From: Strongyloides papillosus
Taxonomy: Eukaryota; Nematoda; Chromadorea; Rhabditida; Strongyloididae
DNA: 64,000 nucleotides
Direction: 5' to 3'
NCBI GenBank assembly: GCA_005656395.1
Contig: SRSI01000004.1
Location: 62,001-126,000, forward strand
How positions within the stretch are numbered: position 1 is the stretch's first letter; the number at the start of each line of letters is the position of its first letter. The notes below the pieces were generated by a model. It ran no database searches. It saw only the letters and a list, made by a program, of their open reading frames with translations, and was not told the origin of the DNA. Shown piece after piece: positions 1-13,500 of the stretch. The position numbers and the translations under genes were made by a program.

Positions 1-432
1 ATATCAAGCAACTAAAGGTTTCCCTCTTTTAATTTTTTATAAAATAATAAATTTTTTGTTTCTGTGTAAGTAAATATTTACGTGATTTTGATTAGTTCTA
101 CTTTATTTTACAAATATGTAATCATTAAAAATTTGTTTGAATAAAAATATAAATAATGTATTTATTCTTATGATTAAAGAGAAAAAAAGTAGACTCCTAT
201 TGTTATATTTATTAAAAGGGATTAGAAAGTGTTAAGTAAAATTAAGATATTTATTTTATTCAGTCGCACATGAAAAGTGTAAAAATATATAATTGCCGTA
301 CACAATTAAAAAAAGTTTTTCATATAAAAAATAATTATATGTAATGTTGTTATTATTAGTAAAGAATCCTGTTTGTGATAAGTTGATGGTTATCTAAATA
401 TGAACGCCAAAGTTTTTTGAACAATCGTGTAC
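1..432. other. AT-rich non-coding stretch, left edge
   Basis: No open frame with protein-like composition is visible. The right end is the 3' flank of the minus-strand pepsin-inhibitor-like gene that stops at 433. Nothing else is recognised. Confidence 0.6.
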
Positions 433-1209
433 TTAATAAATGAATGTGCAAATGTTTGGAGGAACTGGCATTTTGATTTCTTCATCATTTTTATTTCCTG
501 GAGATGAGGTAGTAGTTGAATCAACAACAGAATTTGATAAATCACTTGATTCATCATCAAACATATTTTTTGATGATAAGAAAAGTGAAGACAATTTATT
601 TCCAAATAACTTTTCAATTTGTTTTTGAAGATTTGATTGAACATAAGTCTCATATTTTGACATTTCAGCGTCAAACTTCTTTAATTCATCTTTCTCAGTA
701 TCGTTTAAGTCACGAGCATATGTACTACCGATGTAAACTTTTCCCCCTTGAACTTTACATCCGTCGAAGATGTATTGTGTTGTACTTTCTTCATTGCAGA
801 ATGATGGTTTTTTAACTGGTTCTAATTTAGCAATGGTTTCTGTGTTGTCTTTAGTACTGACAACAGCAGTTGATGTTTCATCATCAGCTTTCGAAGAGCC
901 TTTACTTTTTTGTGCGATCAATGCTTCTCTGTCTTCCTTAAATTTCTTTAAATTAGTTTTATATTCTTCCATCTCCTGAATTTCACTTTCTGTTAAATTA
1001 CGTGTATATAATCCATTAATAAACAATTTTCCTCCCTAAAAAAATATTGATATAGTTTTAGTTATACGTAAAAAATAACTTACAGTAACAACGCATCCAA
1101 AGTTAGACATTACTCCAGTAACTCCAAAACCAGAAAATCTTTTTGATGGTTTAGCCATAAGGATGGAAACTCCAAGGAAGAAAAGGAAAACAGTAAGATA
1201 AAATTTCAT
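433..1209 (-). CDS. Secreted pepsin-inhibitor-3-like protein with two repeats
   Basis: Two exons, 1209-1084 and 1035-433, with a 48-nt GT-AG intron; 242 aa. The 126-nt first exon encodes a hydrophobic signal peptide (residues 1 to about 19, start MKFYLTVFLFF). The mature protein carries two copies of a short module: GC-V-V-T-GGKLFINGLYTRNLT at about 38-85 and GC-K-V-QGGKVYIGSTYARDL at about 134-175. Each has the pattern Gly-Cys, GGK(L/V)(F/Y), Y-x-R-x-L, then a charged helix. This matches the nematode pepsin inhibitor-3 (Ascaris PI-3/aspin) repeat family, and the C-terminal P-x-PP-x-x-C motif also fits. Known members inhibit aspartic proteases and are secreted; the target here is unknown. A Ser/Thr/Asp-rich linker of about 45 residues separates the repeats and a second one precedes the tail, so it is longer than classic PI-3. 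The family call is strong; inhibitory activity is inferred. Confidence 0.85.
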
Positions 1210-4200
1210 TGTTAGTACTTTAAATGGTCTAAAAATTTAATAATATATCTATTAAATGAAATGACAATTGAGTGAAGGGAAAGGTGTATTTATATACTTT
1301 CAGATTGATGATCATACGTATGTCTCATCAATCTCAAATGCAAAGGGGATATTTATGCAACATTCAAAAGGTTATACTAAATTTCTACAATTTTCTAGAA
1401 CTACGTCGAGAACAATTTTATGTAATTTTATAGTCACTTGTTGGTCTTTAAATGACTCATACATTAAAAATATTAACAATAATTTTGATTTAAACACGCC
1501 TCCTCCTAAAAGTATATGTTTTGAAAGGAATTACATTATGATTGTAAAAAGAAATACACAAAAGTATAATATGTTATAAGGAAACGACATGTTTCAAAAT
1601 ATCTGCATATGTGTATCTAGATATAATTCGACTAATAATTGAGATTACACAATATAGATATATTAAAATAATTGCGAGATATTTTTAAATGAATGTTTTT
1701 AAAATAATCAGATATGTCAAGAACAAAGGTTATTAAAGAATTGACATAATTTATTATAGAATCAATGTTTTGATGGTGTTTAAGAGATTTCATTAGTTCA
1801 AAGTGTCTGTTTTGTTAAATAGAAATTATGATAAGTCATCAACTTATTCTAATAAATATTTTTTTCTAATAATCAGTTTTAAAAGTATAATAGAAATTAT
1901 TTTTATTATTATAAGGTTGTCAGGTGTTTAAGTGAATTTGATGAGTAATAGTGGAATCCAATAAAAATAATAACAAATTACTATAGAGAATTATTAAAAA
2001 CACTAACTAAGAGCAGAAATGTTATTATCTATATATATTATGCTTAATTTTTCAAATTTGTTACATTTAAAAAAATCAAAACAACATGATGAGTATTTTA
2101 GGTTACAAAGTAGAAAAACAACATTTTTAAAATATACTTTGATTTATAATTTCACTAGTGATAAATTTTCAGACGAGTTGTATTGAAATATGAGAATAAT
2201 ATTAATTAATAGAAAAAAAAAGTTAAAGGATAATTTTTTCAGCAAATGCTCTAGTGCCCTATCTTTATATACATATTTATTCAGATGATTTTTGAACAAA
2301 TATTTATATTTAAGAATGTATAACATTTTAAATCTACAAAAATATATATTTGAACTTGATATATTATTTTCATTTTATAAGTTTAAATTTAATCAAATAA
2401 CAAACCAATCATGATTGTCTATGAAAATAAATAAAAGAAAATTTATTTATTTGATGAGCAAATTTAGTTTTTTATGCTTTATGACAGTTATTGTAAATGA
2501 CAAATTTTAGCGAACTTTTTCCATTAATACATTTTATATTAACTAAAAATATTCAAAAATAAGGACGATTTTTTTAAATTGCAACAAAAAGAAATATTTT
2601 TTTTAGTTCAATTGACATATCGAGGTTATGAATGACATTTAATATTTTAAATAATTTTACCACATAAACAGATTATCTTTTTACCATTTAACATTTTCAA
2701 TAAAAAAGATAGATTAGAATAATTTTTACATCTATCTATATCTGTGAATTTTCTGATTGTCGTAATTTTTGTAGTAATATATGTTAATGATCTACATATT
2801 TATGTATTATTTACATAATCTATTTTAATATGGTAAATGAAATGGAAAAATATATTCATATTCTTATGACAATGAGTGTTATCAACAACAATATTTTTTT
2901 TATTTTTACTATTGATAGAATTTGTCAAACGTACAAATACAATTCAAAACTTTTTTGATCGTAAAGTTTAACTAAAAAATATTATCCCTTGGAAAAATTT
3001 CAATACATTATTAATAGCTATGGAAATATAATAATGAGTAATTGTTTAAAAATAATGAAATACAAATATAATTATATTCATGTCAAACTCCTTATACATG
3101 ATAAACAAACATAAAAAAGTTTTTATAAAAATATTAATTAAAAAATCCTATATATAATTCATTCAAGAGAATAATGACTAACAACACAATAAAAGGTTAT
3201 AATTTTTTTAAATATAATGTTGGTTTATGTACATACCACCGGGTAGACATTCTTTATTTGAAGGTAGCACTTAAAAAAATTGATAAAATAATATTGTCTA
3301 ATGTTATCCAAATTTTACATGGTTTTTTTTTACTTGGAAAATTAAAATATTAAAAAAGTATTTAATAATTCGTTCATAGTTTTTTAAGTTATATTATTCT
3401 TGAAAAAATTTACTCCATAGATATTTGAATACAAAAATTGTTCGTTTTTGATTGTTATACTTAATTTGTTTGCAAAATATTTACCATTCATTTCTTTTAA
3501 ACGTCCTTTCTTCATGGTATTTGTATTATCAAAAGAGTATTGTAGATTGCATGTTCTAACAAAAATTCCAATAAGAACAGTTAACGGTAAAATTTATAAA
3601 ACTTCAATCATCTGAATCTAAAATCAAAAAACAAATTTAGTAATAAATTTTAGAAAGAAAATTTAGTGGAAATAGTATACATAAATTTAGTTTTTTTTAT
3701 CAGAGCTATAACATCACTTTTATTAAAGATAAAATAAATAAATTTTGCTTTTTGAAGAATTAAAAAATAATATATTAGTGGCCTTTTTAATAGTAATTAA
3801 AGTTCGTAAAGAGTTTAATATAAATAATACTTGTAAAACTAATGACTATAATATTATTAAAAAGAATATTAATTTATAATCTGTATATTGTAATAAGCGT
3901 GAATTGTCTTTTAAAATTTAAAAATAATCTTTAATAGTAGGTTTTATGATAAACATTAGTTAAAGATTATCTATAAAATGGGGGTAATAGTACTCTAATG
4001 AAAGAGTACACAATATGATAATTTTCGTTATTATATATATTTATATCATTGTAAAATGAATGTTGTGTAAACTAATGATGCTAGTTGACTTCATTTTAAC
4101 TTTAAATACTTCTTCTCAACAATTTATAAGTACAAGTTTTACTTTAATTATTATTAAAAGTATAAACATAGTTGAATAACCATTGTCCAGTTTTATAACA

Positions 4201-4937
4201 ATTTTGGATGCTTTTTAAAGAAATAAACTTAAGTAAGATAAAATTTATATAATTAAAAATTTATAAGATAAATTCAAATTGATTTTTGATTGATTTTTCT
4301 TATACTTTCACTTTTCAAACAGGTTTGGAAAGAAATACTGATAAATTTTTATTTAATAAAGTTAATTTGGTTAGAAGAGAAAAACAGTTTAATTATCCCG
4401 TCTAATTGTTATTAGATATAATATACAAAGAATTTGATGACAATTCATTTATATTGTAAGGTCAAAGAAACTTTAAAATCATATAAAAATTTGCAATACT
4501 TAAAAAGATAAATAAAATTTTATTAGATTTCTCTTCAATCTGGCTAAAAAACAAACATTTTTCGTTAAATATTTTATTATTTTAAAACAACACAATTTAA
4601 TAATTGTGATACGGTTAATATTTTTATTTAATCTTGACTAAATTAAATTTTGTATATGTATAATCCATTTTTATATGAAAAATCATTTATAAGGACAGTT
4701 ATTTAATAAAAATTTGCATTGGAAGGAAGTATAATAGATTTCAAAATTGACTATATACTAAAAAATTATCATAAGTAATAGTGAGTTGATAGATAATTAG
4801 AAGAAAATAATAAAATTCTAATATCGTCTTTAATAAGAGATCATTTTAATACATCGACTTTATCAATATTCTTGTTGATTTCTAATTTACACTGGAAAAT
4901 AAATATTAATATTCATTGATGATTGATAACAATATAA
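1210..4937. other. Long AT-rich intergenic region
   Basis: About 3.7 kb between two minus-strand genes. The first few hundred bases are the likely promoter of the pepsin-inhibitor-like gene. The rest is A/T runs with only short open frames of low-complexity composition. One clean hairpin is present at 3990-4009 (7-bp perfect stem, 6-nt loop). No conserved coding exon or RNA gene is recognised. Confidence 0.5.
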
Positions 4938-5932
4938 TTAGCATATAAACTTATTCAGCATGTTGAGATCCGTTTCTGGTAATTTAAATATGATAAAATT
5001 TATAAATATTTCACTAAAACTTGATTTCACATACATATTTTCAAGATTGAAGTAATCTTTACTTGCATCAATTGTCAATTCTCCTTGTGAGCATGAAATA
5101 TCAAAAATCCTATCATTCTCCCTGTCTACTGTCAAATTGTTCGAACAAATTTCTTTTTTCTTTATAATTTTTTCATTTTGAAATCTTCCATCATATAATC
5201 TTAAACAACTAATATAATTATTCAAATTAAGATTATAATTTAAAATTTTTATGACAGAATTTCCTGGAAGAATAAGAGTACATGGTTCCTTAAAATCTAA
5301 TGGTTTCTTTAATGTCAAAATTTTTCCAATCTGATACTTTTGAATTTTACTTCCACATACTAAAAAAAGCATAAATTATACACATTTTATATTTGTTCCT
5401 ACCAGGATCAAGGGGAAAAAATTCAACTTTAAATTTGACTGGTAAACCAATAACAGTATACTCTAAAAGAGCTTCTTTATAGAATGTTGGGATTAGATGT
5501 TTTTTCGTTGAACAATAATCAATCTTTACTTTTTCATCTTTTTCCGGAAGTGTTAGATTCATGTTAAAGTTAGGATAGTATTTACATATAATATTAGAAG
5601 TTATAAACTTTATATAGATTATATCATCCATTGTAGGTGTAGATATTGAAACAACACAATTGTTATGTTGATTATCTTGTGCACTTTTTGTACCATAAAT
5701 ACCTTTTTTATTTATCAAAGCACGACAATCTTCTAAAAGAAATTTAATTGTAAAATTTACAACTATGCTTACGTAAATAATAAGTATTGATATCAAGTGA
5801 TCGGTGTTGTACATTGAATACATTACGATACATAAGATAATTTTCTTTGATCTGCATTGTTTTGAATCTACTATATGCATTAATTAGAAAGATAAATTCA
5901 AGAAATATAATCATTTTACGAATAAGAACCAT
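4938..5932 (-). CDS. Putative secreted protein with two CUB-like modules
   Basis: Three exons, 5932-5773, 5732-5403 and 5359-4938, joined by 40- and 43-nt GT-AG introns in matching phases; 303 aa. The N-terminus (MVLIRKMIIFLEFIFLINA) is hydrophobic and probably a signal peptide; the internal Met-7 is another possible start. From Q-D-C-R-A-L-I (about residue 54) the spacing of Cys, Gly-Ile and a following N-N-C resembles the start of a CUB domain. A second similar Cys-containing beta-rich segment starts at V-C-G-S-K-I (about 164). No catalytic motif is seen. CUB-like secreted proteins are common in nematodes, often free-standing or attached to astacins. The CUB assignment rests on cysteine spacing and predicted strands only; an unrelated nematode-specific secreted family is possible. 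Confidence 0.55.
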
Positions 5933-7758
5933 AATTGTATTGAAAAAGAAAATAATGAAGTAATAAAAGTTTGAATTCTATAACAAATTAAGTTATATAA
6001 ATATTAAAATTTTTTAATTTATATTTTATAGGAGGGGTTTGAAAAATATTAATAAAATATATTATTTAAAAAATTCTTTTAATGTTTTATGATGTTAAAA
6101 CTGTTTAACCATTTTAATTAAACTTAAATTTAGAGAATCTTGCATAAATTTATAAATTTAATAGAAAGTAGCGATTAAGAAACCAAATATAAAGTATACG
6201 TCATTTATAAATCTCAATAAGTTTTATTTTGTAATTTATAAATTTTAAAATTTAATGATTTTTGGTTATAGTAAAGAAACTTATAAAAACTACCATAATC
6301 TTAATCCTAATGTTATTATGAAGAAGATGGTACAACAAGTGATTTGCAGAAAAATTTATATGGTAATTTTAATTGAAAGAATATTATTGGTATTGTAAAA
6401 TATATAAACAGATGATAAATCCGTTTTAATTATACTGTTTTTAGGTTATAATGATGACTAACTACGAAAAAAAAACAAAAATTTTCTATAATATAAGCTT
6501 TTTTAAATAATATCTAGATAAACTTATTCAACATTTAATTTGCCAATATAATAAGAGAAATTAATATTACTTTAAATTAATTTCTTTGGAAATTATATTA
6601 AAAAAAGTATAATTCTTAAAACCAAATGTACTTTATAGTCTGAGATTAATTAACACAACATAAATTTAACAATTAATATAATTTCGTTTTAAATAATAGT
6701 TATGTTGTTTAAATTATCAATATATTTTTGTAATTTTTATGTCACACACTAAGGAATATACGCATTAAATCTTAAAAAACAACGTGAGTCATGTAAATAT
6801 AAAACAATTATCAATCCAATTATAAGAGCGTGCATTAAACTACAACTTTTTATTAAAAATATTTTGCAAATCCCCTTAGTAGGTAAACTCAAAACTATTT
6901 TTATCTTTATTTTTCGAATTGATATATTAATAAAAATAAAATGAAAAAGTTATATTTAATAAATTACATAAAAAAGATATTGTTAATCAACTAGATTGTG
7001 AAATATTTTATAAAGATAAATTTATTGAGCATAATTATAATATATAAAAATATTTAGTAACATTTTGGCTATGAGGTATATTTGGAAACAAAAATACAAT
7101 ATTACGTAAAGAATGAAGAAAATTTTATGATGTTTTTTAATTATTATTTTAAGTGATTAAACGTTTTTCTAAAAAAAAAGTATTATTTTATGCAAAAATC
7201 TTAGGATTGGAGTAATTATTTTTATATTACAAAACAATTTAAATCATTCTTAAACCTTACTCTTAGATAATCTTTTGCAAAAAAAATTGTACTATTTCCT
7301 GAAAAAAATAATATTTCCTTTTTTTCATAGATTAAGATAAAATAATACTGTATTATTAATTTTTAAAGCAACATATTTTATTAGAATAATTTCTTTTAGT
7401 TTTCTTCAATACAGCTATAACAACAATGTTAAAATGTTATTACAATTCTCGATTTGTGTCTTTGGGTTTTTAGTATATCATTAATACAATACATTTTTTT
7501 CTAAAGTTATAATAAATTACATAATGAAATTTTATTTATCCTCTCAATTTAATATTTATTAATAAAAGAAAATTATTTTAAAAATGTATTGTAATAAAGA
7601 ATTTTATTTTTAAAAAAGAATACATAAAATACATTTAAAGTTATAATATTAAAAAAAGCTGTTAGTTAAAATTTGAAACTTAAAACATAGACATTATTTG
7701 AATAAAAAAAGTTTTGCAAAAGTTAATATTTTTAAAAGTAAGCATAAAAATAATAAGA

Positions 7759-8650
7759 CACAGATCTGTGAAAAATGTTGTTTCTTTGTCCTCCTAATAA
7801 AATTTAAATTTTTTTGACGTGAGACTAATTTTATCATAATGATTGCGCTCATGAAAACAAAAATAATAATTAGAAAATTACTGAAAAAAGTCGCTATTTT
7901 TCATGATAATAATTTTATCTTAAAACTTCGGTTATCAACATAAAAGCTTAGAAGTTAGTTTTATGTAAAATTAAAATTCTTTTATAAAGAGTATTTATTA
8001 ACATATGATAACATTTTTTTAATATGTTTTAATGGTTAAAACTACTGTTAATTTTTTTTTTTTTTTGTGAAATTATATTCATCTGATAGCCCAACTTTTT
8101 TTATATAGTCTTTAAAGATCATCTTCAAAAATCAAACTTATAAAAAGTTGTAAAATATTATGTATTTGTGTTCATAGCAAAATATAATTTCTATGTATTT
8201 TAATTTAAGAAAGAGCAGAAACTAAAATATTATTTTTAATTAATAATACTTGTGTGGTTGAATAATTTTTGTTATAAAGTTTTAAACTTATTGTCTTCGG
8301 TAGTCTATTTACAAGAATAATCTTTGTTAAAACGTTTACAACTTCGCACTAAATTGACTTCTAATAACGTAATTCATAATTTTTTTAAAATAAATAATAC
8401 TCTAAGATAAACACAATGTCATAAAAAAATCAAGAATTAATAGAAGTTAAATTACTACAAAATGCCTATTATATATATTTTTGTAATATAAATGGCAAAC
8501 GTTGGCGACAACTTGATAATTTGCATTGTTTATAACACTTTTGTTGACTCTTGATTTTTTAAAATTTGTATAAAATTCAATTTTTTTAACTAATGAAACA
8601 TTTTATTACATTTGATCAAAATTTGTCAAATTTGTCCTTTTTTATGCATA
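7759..8650 (+). repeat. Dispersed repeat, copy A (about 0.9 kb)
   Basis: Colinear with 35168-36068 over about 890 bases. Shared blocks include the 12-base palindrome CACAGATCTGTG at the left end, TAATTAGAAAATTACT, AAGTCGCTATTTTTCATG, TCTTTTATAAAGAG, CCAACTTTTTTTATATAGTC, CTTCGGTAGTCTATTTACAA and TTTAAAATTTG. Identity looks roughly 75-80 percent by eye with small indels. No long open frame survives. Near 8493-8517 both copies carry a motif like a mariner terminal repeat (gcgacaac...). It is probably an old non-autonomous transposon or a decayed fragment; its class is unknown. Confidence 0.8.
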
Positions 8651-10147
8651 GTTTACTTATATAAAATATTCATAAACTTTATAGATTTTTATTATAATGA
8701 TTCACAAGATTTGAATATTTTCAAAAAAAATATTATTTTATATATTTAGATCAGAAATATTTCTTCAATGTATAAGAATTTAATAACAACTTTATTATAA
8801 TAAAAAGTGTTTTTTAGAATGTTTTAAAATTTTGGTTAATTTTTAATAACTTTTTATTTTAAAGTCAAATTTCACAAATAATGTCATAACTTTTTTTCAA
8901 ATATGTTTAGGTTCTAACTTTTATAAAATTAAGCAATGTTTTCTGATAACACCATCCAACAGGATACTAATTAATAAATAAAAAATGTTTCCATTAATTT
9001 GTTTTAAAACAACTTCTAAAATATAAATTTTATTTATATGAATATGTGGATAATTCCATTTAGTAAAAAAATTATTTTTCTTAAAGGTAATTGAAATTAC
9101 TTTTTTAATTTTTTCAGTTATATTAGAAACATTACGATGTAAAAAATTGATACTTACTACTGTTGAAATTGTTTAATAGCTACACTTATGCTTAATACTG
9201 AAATTAAACATTAATAGACTTAAAAAGTGATACGCTTTAAATCCTGTTTATATAAAAGTAACTTTCGAAAGGTAATAAAAATTTTAACATTTAAAAAACT
9301 TTTTGATAATGATGGTAATGATAATGATGAATGAAACAGTTATTAAATATCCAATGGAATCCTATTTAGATGATTAATCCATTTTTCCGGTAAAACTTGT
9401 CTTTTATATTCATATATTCAGTTTTGTATAGATTGAATTGTGTGCATCATCAACATTGATATAGAAGGATTGAGGGAATATAATACAGAGTGACTGGTAG
9501 CAGATAATAACATTTCTATTACCAAGTTATATACTCTTAACGGATTGACCAATATATATTAATATATCCTACTATATTATGTGAAATGAAAATAATATTC
9601 CGTATTACAATACATCTAATTTTCCAATTCGATTTGATGGATTTTTCATTTTACTATAAATCTTTTTTCTCTTAAAAGAAAACCATTTTTATTCATTCAA
9701 GTATCCAGATAAAATATCCTTGAAATTTTCTTTTAATAATTTTGAACACGTTTGTTATCATATAATTCGCCTCAACAGTTTATGTGTAATGTTATATATT
9801 TTTATTATAAATCTAAACTCATACATTCGATATATACAAAAGAAAGAATAGAAATCTATTTAAAATTTCAACCTCAAAATCATTTAAATTTTTTTATTGG
9901 TCATCTAATAAATTTTATTAATAAAATACTCATCTAGGATTGATATTTATATATTAAAAAAAAATTTGTCAGATACTTTTTAATGGATAACGTTTTGATT
10001 CCCTTTTATTGAAATGATATTATAATATCAGCATTAACATTTTATTACAATCTTATTAGACTATTATTTTACGTTTAATAGTTACTTCTTAATTTTTAAT
10101 TTATACTTGTCGCATCACCAAAGATTTAACTCTAAAATTTGGGCACT

Positions 10148-10218
10148 GGGTCATGTTTAAAATTTATTGCCTTTAAATTTATTTAATTTTGGCCTTAAGG
10201 TGACACCTTTAATGACCC
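10148..10218. promoter_or_regulatory. Candidate cis-regulatory cluster upstream of the DM13 gene
   Basis: In a 70-base window about 335-405 bases upstream of the DM13 gene start lie GGGTCA (10148-10153), a 13-base perfect palindrome AAGGTGACACCTT (10197-10209) and TGACCC (10213-10218). GGGTCA and TGACCC are inverted copies of a nuclear-receptor-type half-site. The patch is visibly less AT-rich than its surroundings. Function is inferred from motif resemblance only. Confidence 0.3.
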
Positions 10219-10552
10219 GTTTAATCACATGAAATTCTTCTAATTATACATCCAAAAACTCATAATTTTATATATATTTATTTTAATTTAACTATATCAT
10301 GCATTACACTTTCAAATGTTTTAAAATCTTTATTTATAAAGATTATTGTAACAAATCTTGCCATTTTATCTTTCATTCATAACTATATAATAGTAACTCT
10401 AGACTTTTAAAAGCGTTTAAAATAAAAACTTATCCCCGAAAATTAGTGTGAAAATATATGAATAACACGACTATTACAATTTTTTATATTTATTGTCTGA
10501 AATTTCTTTTAATTTATATTACTTATTCAGATTATTAATATTGTGTTTTGCG

Positions 10553-13500
10553 ATGTTCTATCGCAAAATGATTAATTATTTATCTTTCATTCTACCAATT
10601 ATTATAATTTCATTGATATTTGTTAAGGGACAAGGTAAGCTAATAAACAAATAAATATAAAAAATAATATAATATTGTTTATTAAAAAAATATTTATTTT
10701 ACATTTATTATTATTTTAGTAAATGAAGGTGGACAGATAAAAAACACAATTCTTCCGTGGTCTAAATATGAAAAAAAATATTTTGCATTTTCTAAAATGA
10801 AACATCGTGATAGTAATATAATAAATGAAGAAGATAACAGTAAAAAAAAGATAAAACTTTACTTGCCACCATTTAAATATGCTAAGAAAGAGCATATCAG
10901 TTCAAGAGATACCTTTGATGGTGATAACGAATTTTCCTCGATGAAACAAAATTTAGTTGGTAGTGGGGGAAATATTAAAAAAGTTGAAGGAATAGATGAA
11001 AATGAAGTAAGACCAATCTTTAAGTATAAGAATAAAATTTCACTAGATAATAGTAACGAAAATCAAGAGAGTAATAGTGTAAACTCTGAAAATACGATTC
11101 CACTAATGAAATCGACATTAAATTCAAGAGTTAATGGAATTGGTAATGCATTTCCTAGAAGACCTATTGATATTGATAGAGAAGAATTTATTCCAAAAGT
11201 TCCTCAAAAGATGAAATATGAAGTTGAGGTTTCAAGAAATTATTTTCCCAGAGTGCAAACTGAAATACCTGTTCTTCCAAAACAAGTACATTCATTTAAT
11301 AATATGATTCCAGTTTCTCAATTACCAATGAATAAAATTCCATCATCATTACTTCAGCCAAAACAAAGTTCAGTGACAACTTTCACTGACAATCATGTGC
11401 TTCCACTTGACTTAAAACCACTAACAAATCCATTTTTTAATGTACCGCAGCAAGAGATAATTTCACCTGTTGTACATGGAAGTGAAAGTAATACTTTACA
11501 AAATGCTTTCAATGCTATTGGACAAAGATTTATGCCACAATCCAATTTACCAACTATTCAACCATCAGGTGCTTCTGGTCCGACAAGTTCATTGGGTGCA
11601 GAAGCAATAAATATGTTACTTGGAAATGGTAATGGTGGTTCACCACTAGAAAATATATCAAAAATTGCAAGAAATTTCCTTTCTATGCAAAGTTCAAATC
11701 AAGTAAGATAAAAAAATATTTGTAATTTAAAAATTTATAGGATTTAATAAAACTATTATCAGGCGCTTTAAATAGTAAGAATAACGAACTATTAACATCA
11801 AAAGCACTTTTTCAAACAGAAAAAAGGAAAGGAACAATAAAAGTTGGTGATGAAGAACCAGATACCACTTCAACAGATGAAGAAGAAGATTTAGAGGAAG
11901 AAAATATCAATACCTCAACTACCTTATCTAATTTAAAAATTACAATACAACCGAAACTACAAAATATTTCTACTACCACAGTCATAATACCGACAACGAT
12001 GTCATTAATTCCGTCAACCGAAGCAACTGACCCATATTTATTGTTAAATAGTCTACCACCCGAACAGAGGGAAATTTTACAAGCAGCTATAACAAGTGGA
12101 GAGTTAGATGTTAAGAATATTATACCAACACTTGATAAAGATAAAAATCCACTAATATCATCAAATAAAAATATTACAAATAATAAACTAGCATTCTTAA
12201 AAAATAATGAATCAAAATTGTTGGAATGGATACAACAAAATCGCCCTCGTCTAAATAACAAATTGATAAACAATAAAAATAATCAAAATTTGTCGTCTGA
12301 TAAATTGCCATATTATGGGAAGTATTGTGGGACATTAACAGAAGTAAGTGATGTCAAAACAAATCATAATATTGCTGGAGCCGTTTGGGCAGTTGATGAT
12401 CGACGTTTTATAATATCTAACTTCCATTATCGTCCGGGAAGCGTTTTTGGTAGGAATTTTAGTTTATCTTCTGTTTAACTAACTCCCATTTTCTTGTTTT
12501 AGAGAATATAACATTTTGGGCAGGACCAAAGAGCATTTCTAATACAATAACAGATGCTTTTCCATCATCAAATGGCTTTTATCTGAAACCAAAATTAGTT
12601 AATTTATCGGCATTTCGTTTAATAGAGGTTAGAGAAATAAAAGCAAAGATTAGAAAGCCTATTGAACCAAAAGAATCAAAAATTGTTGTTAAAGAGTATG
12701 ATGGAAATAATACTGATATCGAAAGTATCTTAGGCTCAAATATAGATGATTTTGTCATCAAAACTAAAAAAGAAGATGAAATTAAAGATGATATGTCTAC
12801 ACTACGACTTTCGCTTAATCCATCTTATGGAAATGGATCAGTTTATGTTAAAAAAAATGTTAAAGAACTCAATACCCATAAAACTTCTAAAAATGATGTC
12901 ACTAATAATATTGAAAAAGTTTATAGTGATATTGTGGGTGAAAGTATGTCATCACTTGAATGGTATGCAGGATTTCAACCACTAATTCTTGAGTTACCTG
13001 ATGATAAGTGGGTTAAAACAACAAATTGGGTTTCTATATGGGATCATAAAAATGACAAACCACTTGCATCAGTTTTAATTCCAAATGGACCAGCATTTCA
13101 AATTCCATCAATTGTTTTATTAAAAAGTTTAACACCAATTGGCAATAGAAAAATTAGTAGTGGACCAATAACTGTATGTTTATCTATTAGTAAAAAATTA
13201 TCCAAACTTTCTGAAACCATTAAAAAAAGTTATTTGGTTGCAATGGCAATTTAAAATGTTTTGCTTTAAATTTAGTTAAACAAACAATAATATAATATTC
13301 TTCTTATTATTATAGGTCTTAGATACAAAAACAATAGAAATAAAAAATTTCAATCTTGATACAGAAGGTATTCCAGTTTGGTTTATGATTGGAAAAGATA
13401 TAATTCCAAATTCAAATGGATTAATAGTACCTACATATTCACCACAAACAAAGCAGTATGATTGTGATTCATTGAGAAATTACTACAATGAAACTGTAAT

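Larger units (their letters stand above)
5933..10552. other. Long intergenic region containing one dispersed repeat copy
   Basis: About 4.6 kb with no supported gene. It holds dispersed-repeat copy A (7759-8650, listed separately), homopolymer T and A runs (for example 15 T near 8052-8066), a small GATAAT/GATGGT low-complexity patch near 9306-9335, and a less AT-rich patch at 10140-10220 with palindromic and nuclear-receptor-like half-sites. The 61-codon frame at 9752-9937 looks like chance. Confidence 0.5.

Noticed and set aside
1268..1579. A 103-codon plus-strand frame upstream of the pepsin-inhibitor-like gene
   Set aside because: Composition is mixed, there is no family resemblance or splice context, and it lies in the likely promoter; chance frame.
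2144..2326. Short Phe/Leu/Asn-rich minus-strand frame
   Set aside because: Low-complexity translation of AT-rich DNA without a supporting signal.
9306..9335. GATAAT/GATGGT low-complexity patch as a possible microsatellite or tRNA-like region
   Set aside because: Too short and irregular for a microsatellite call, and no tRNA arms or box motifs are present.
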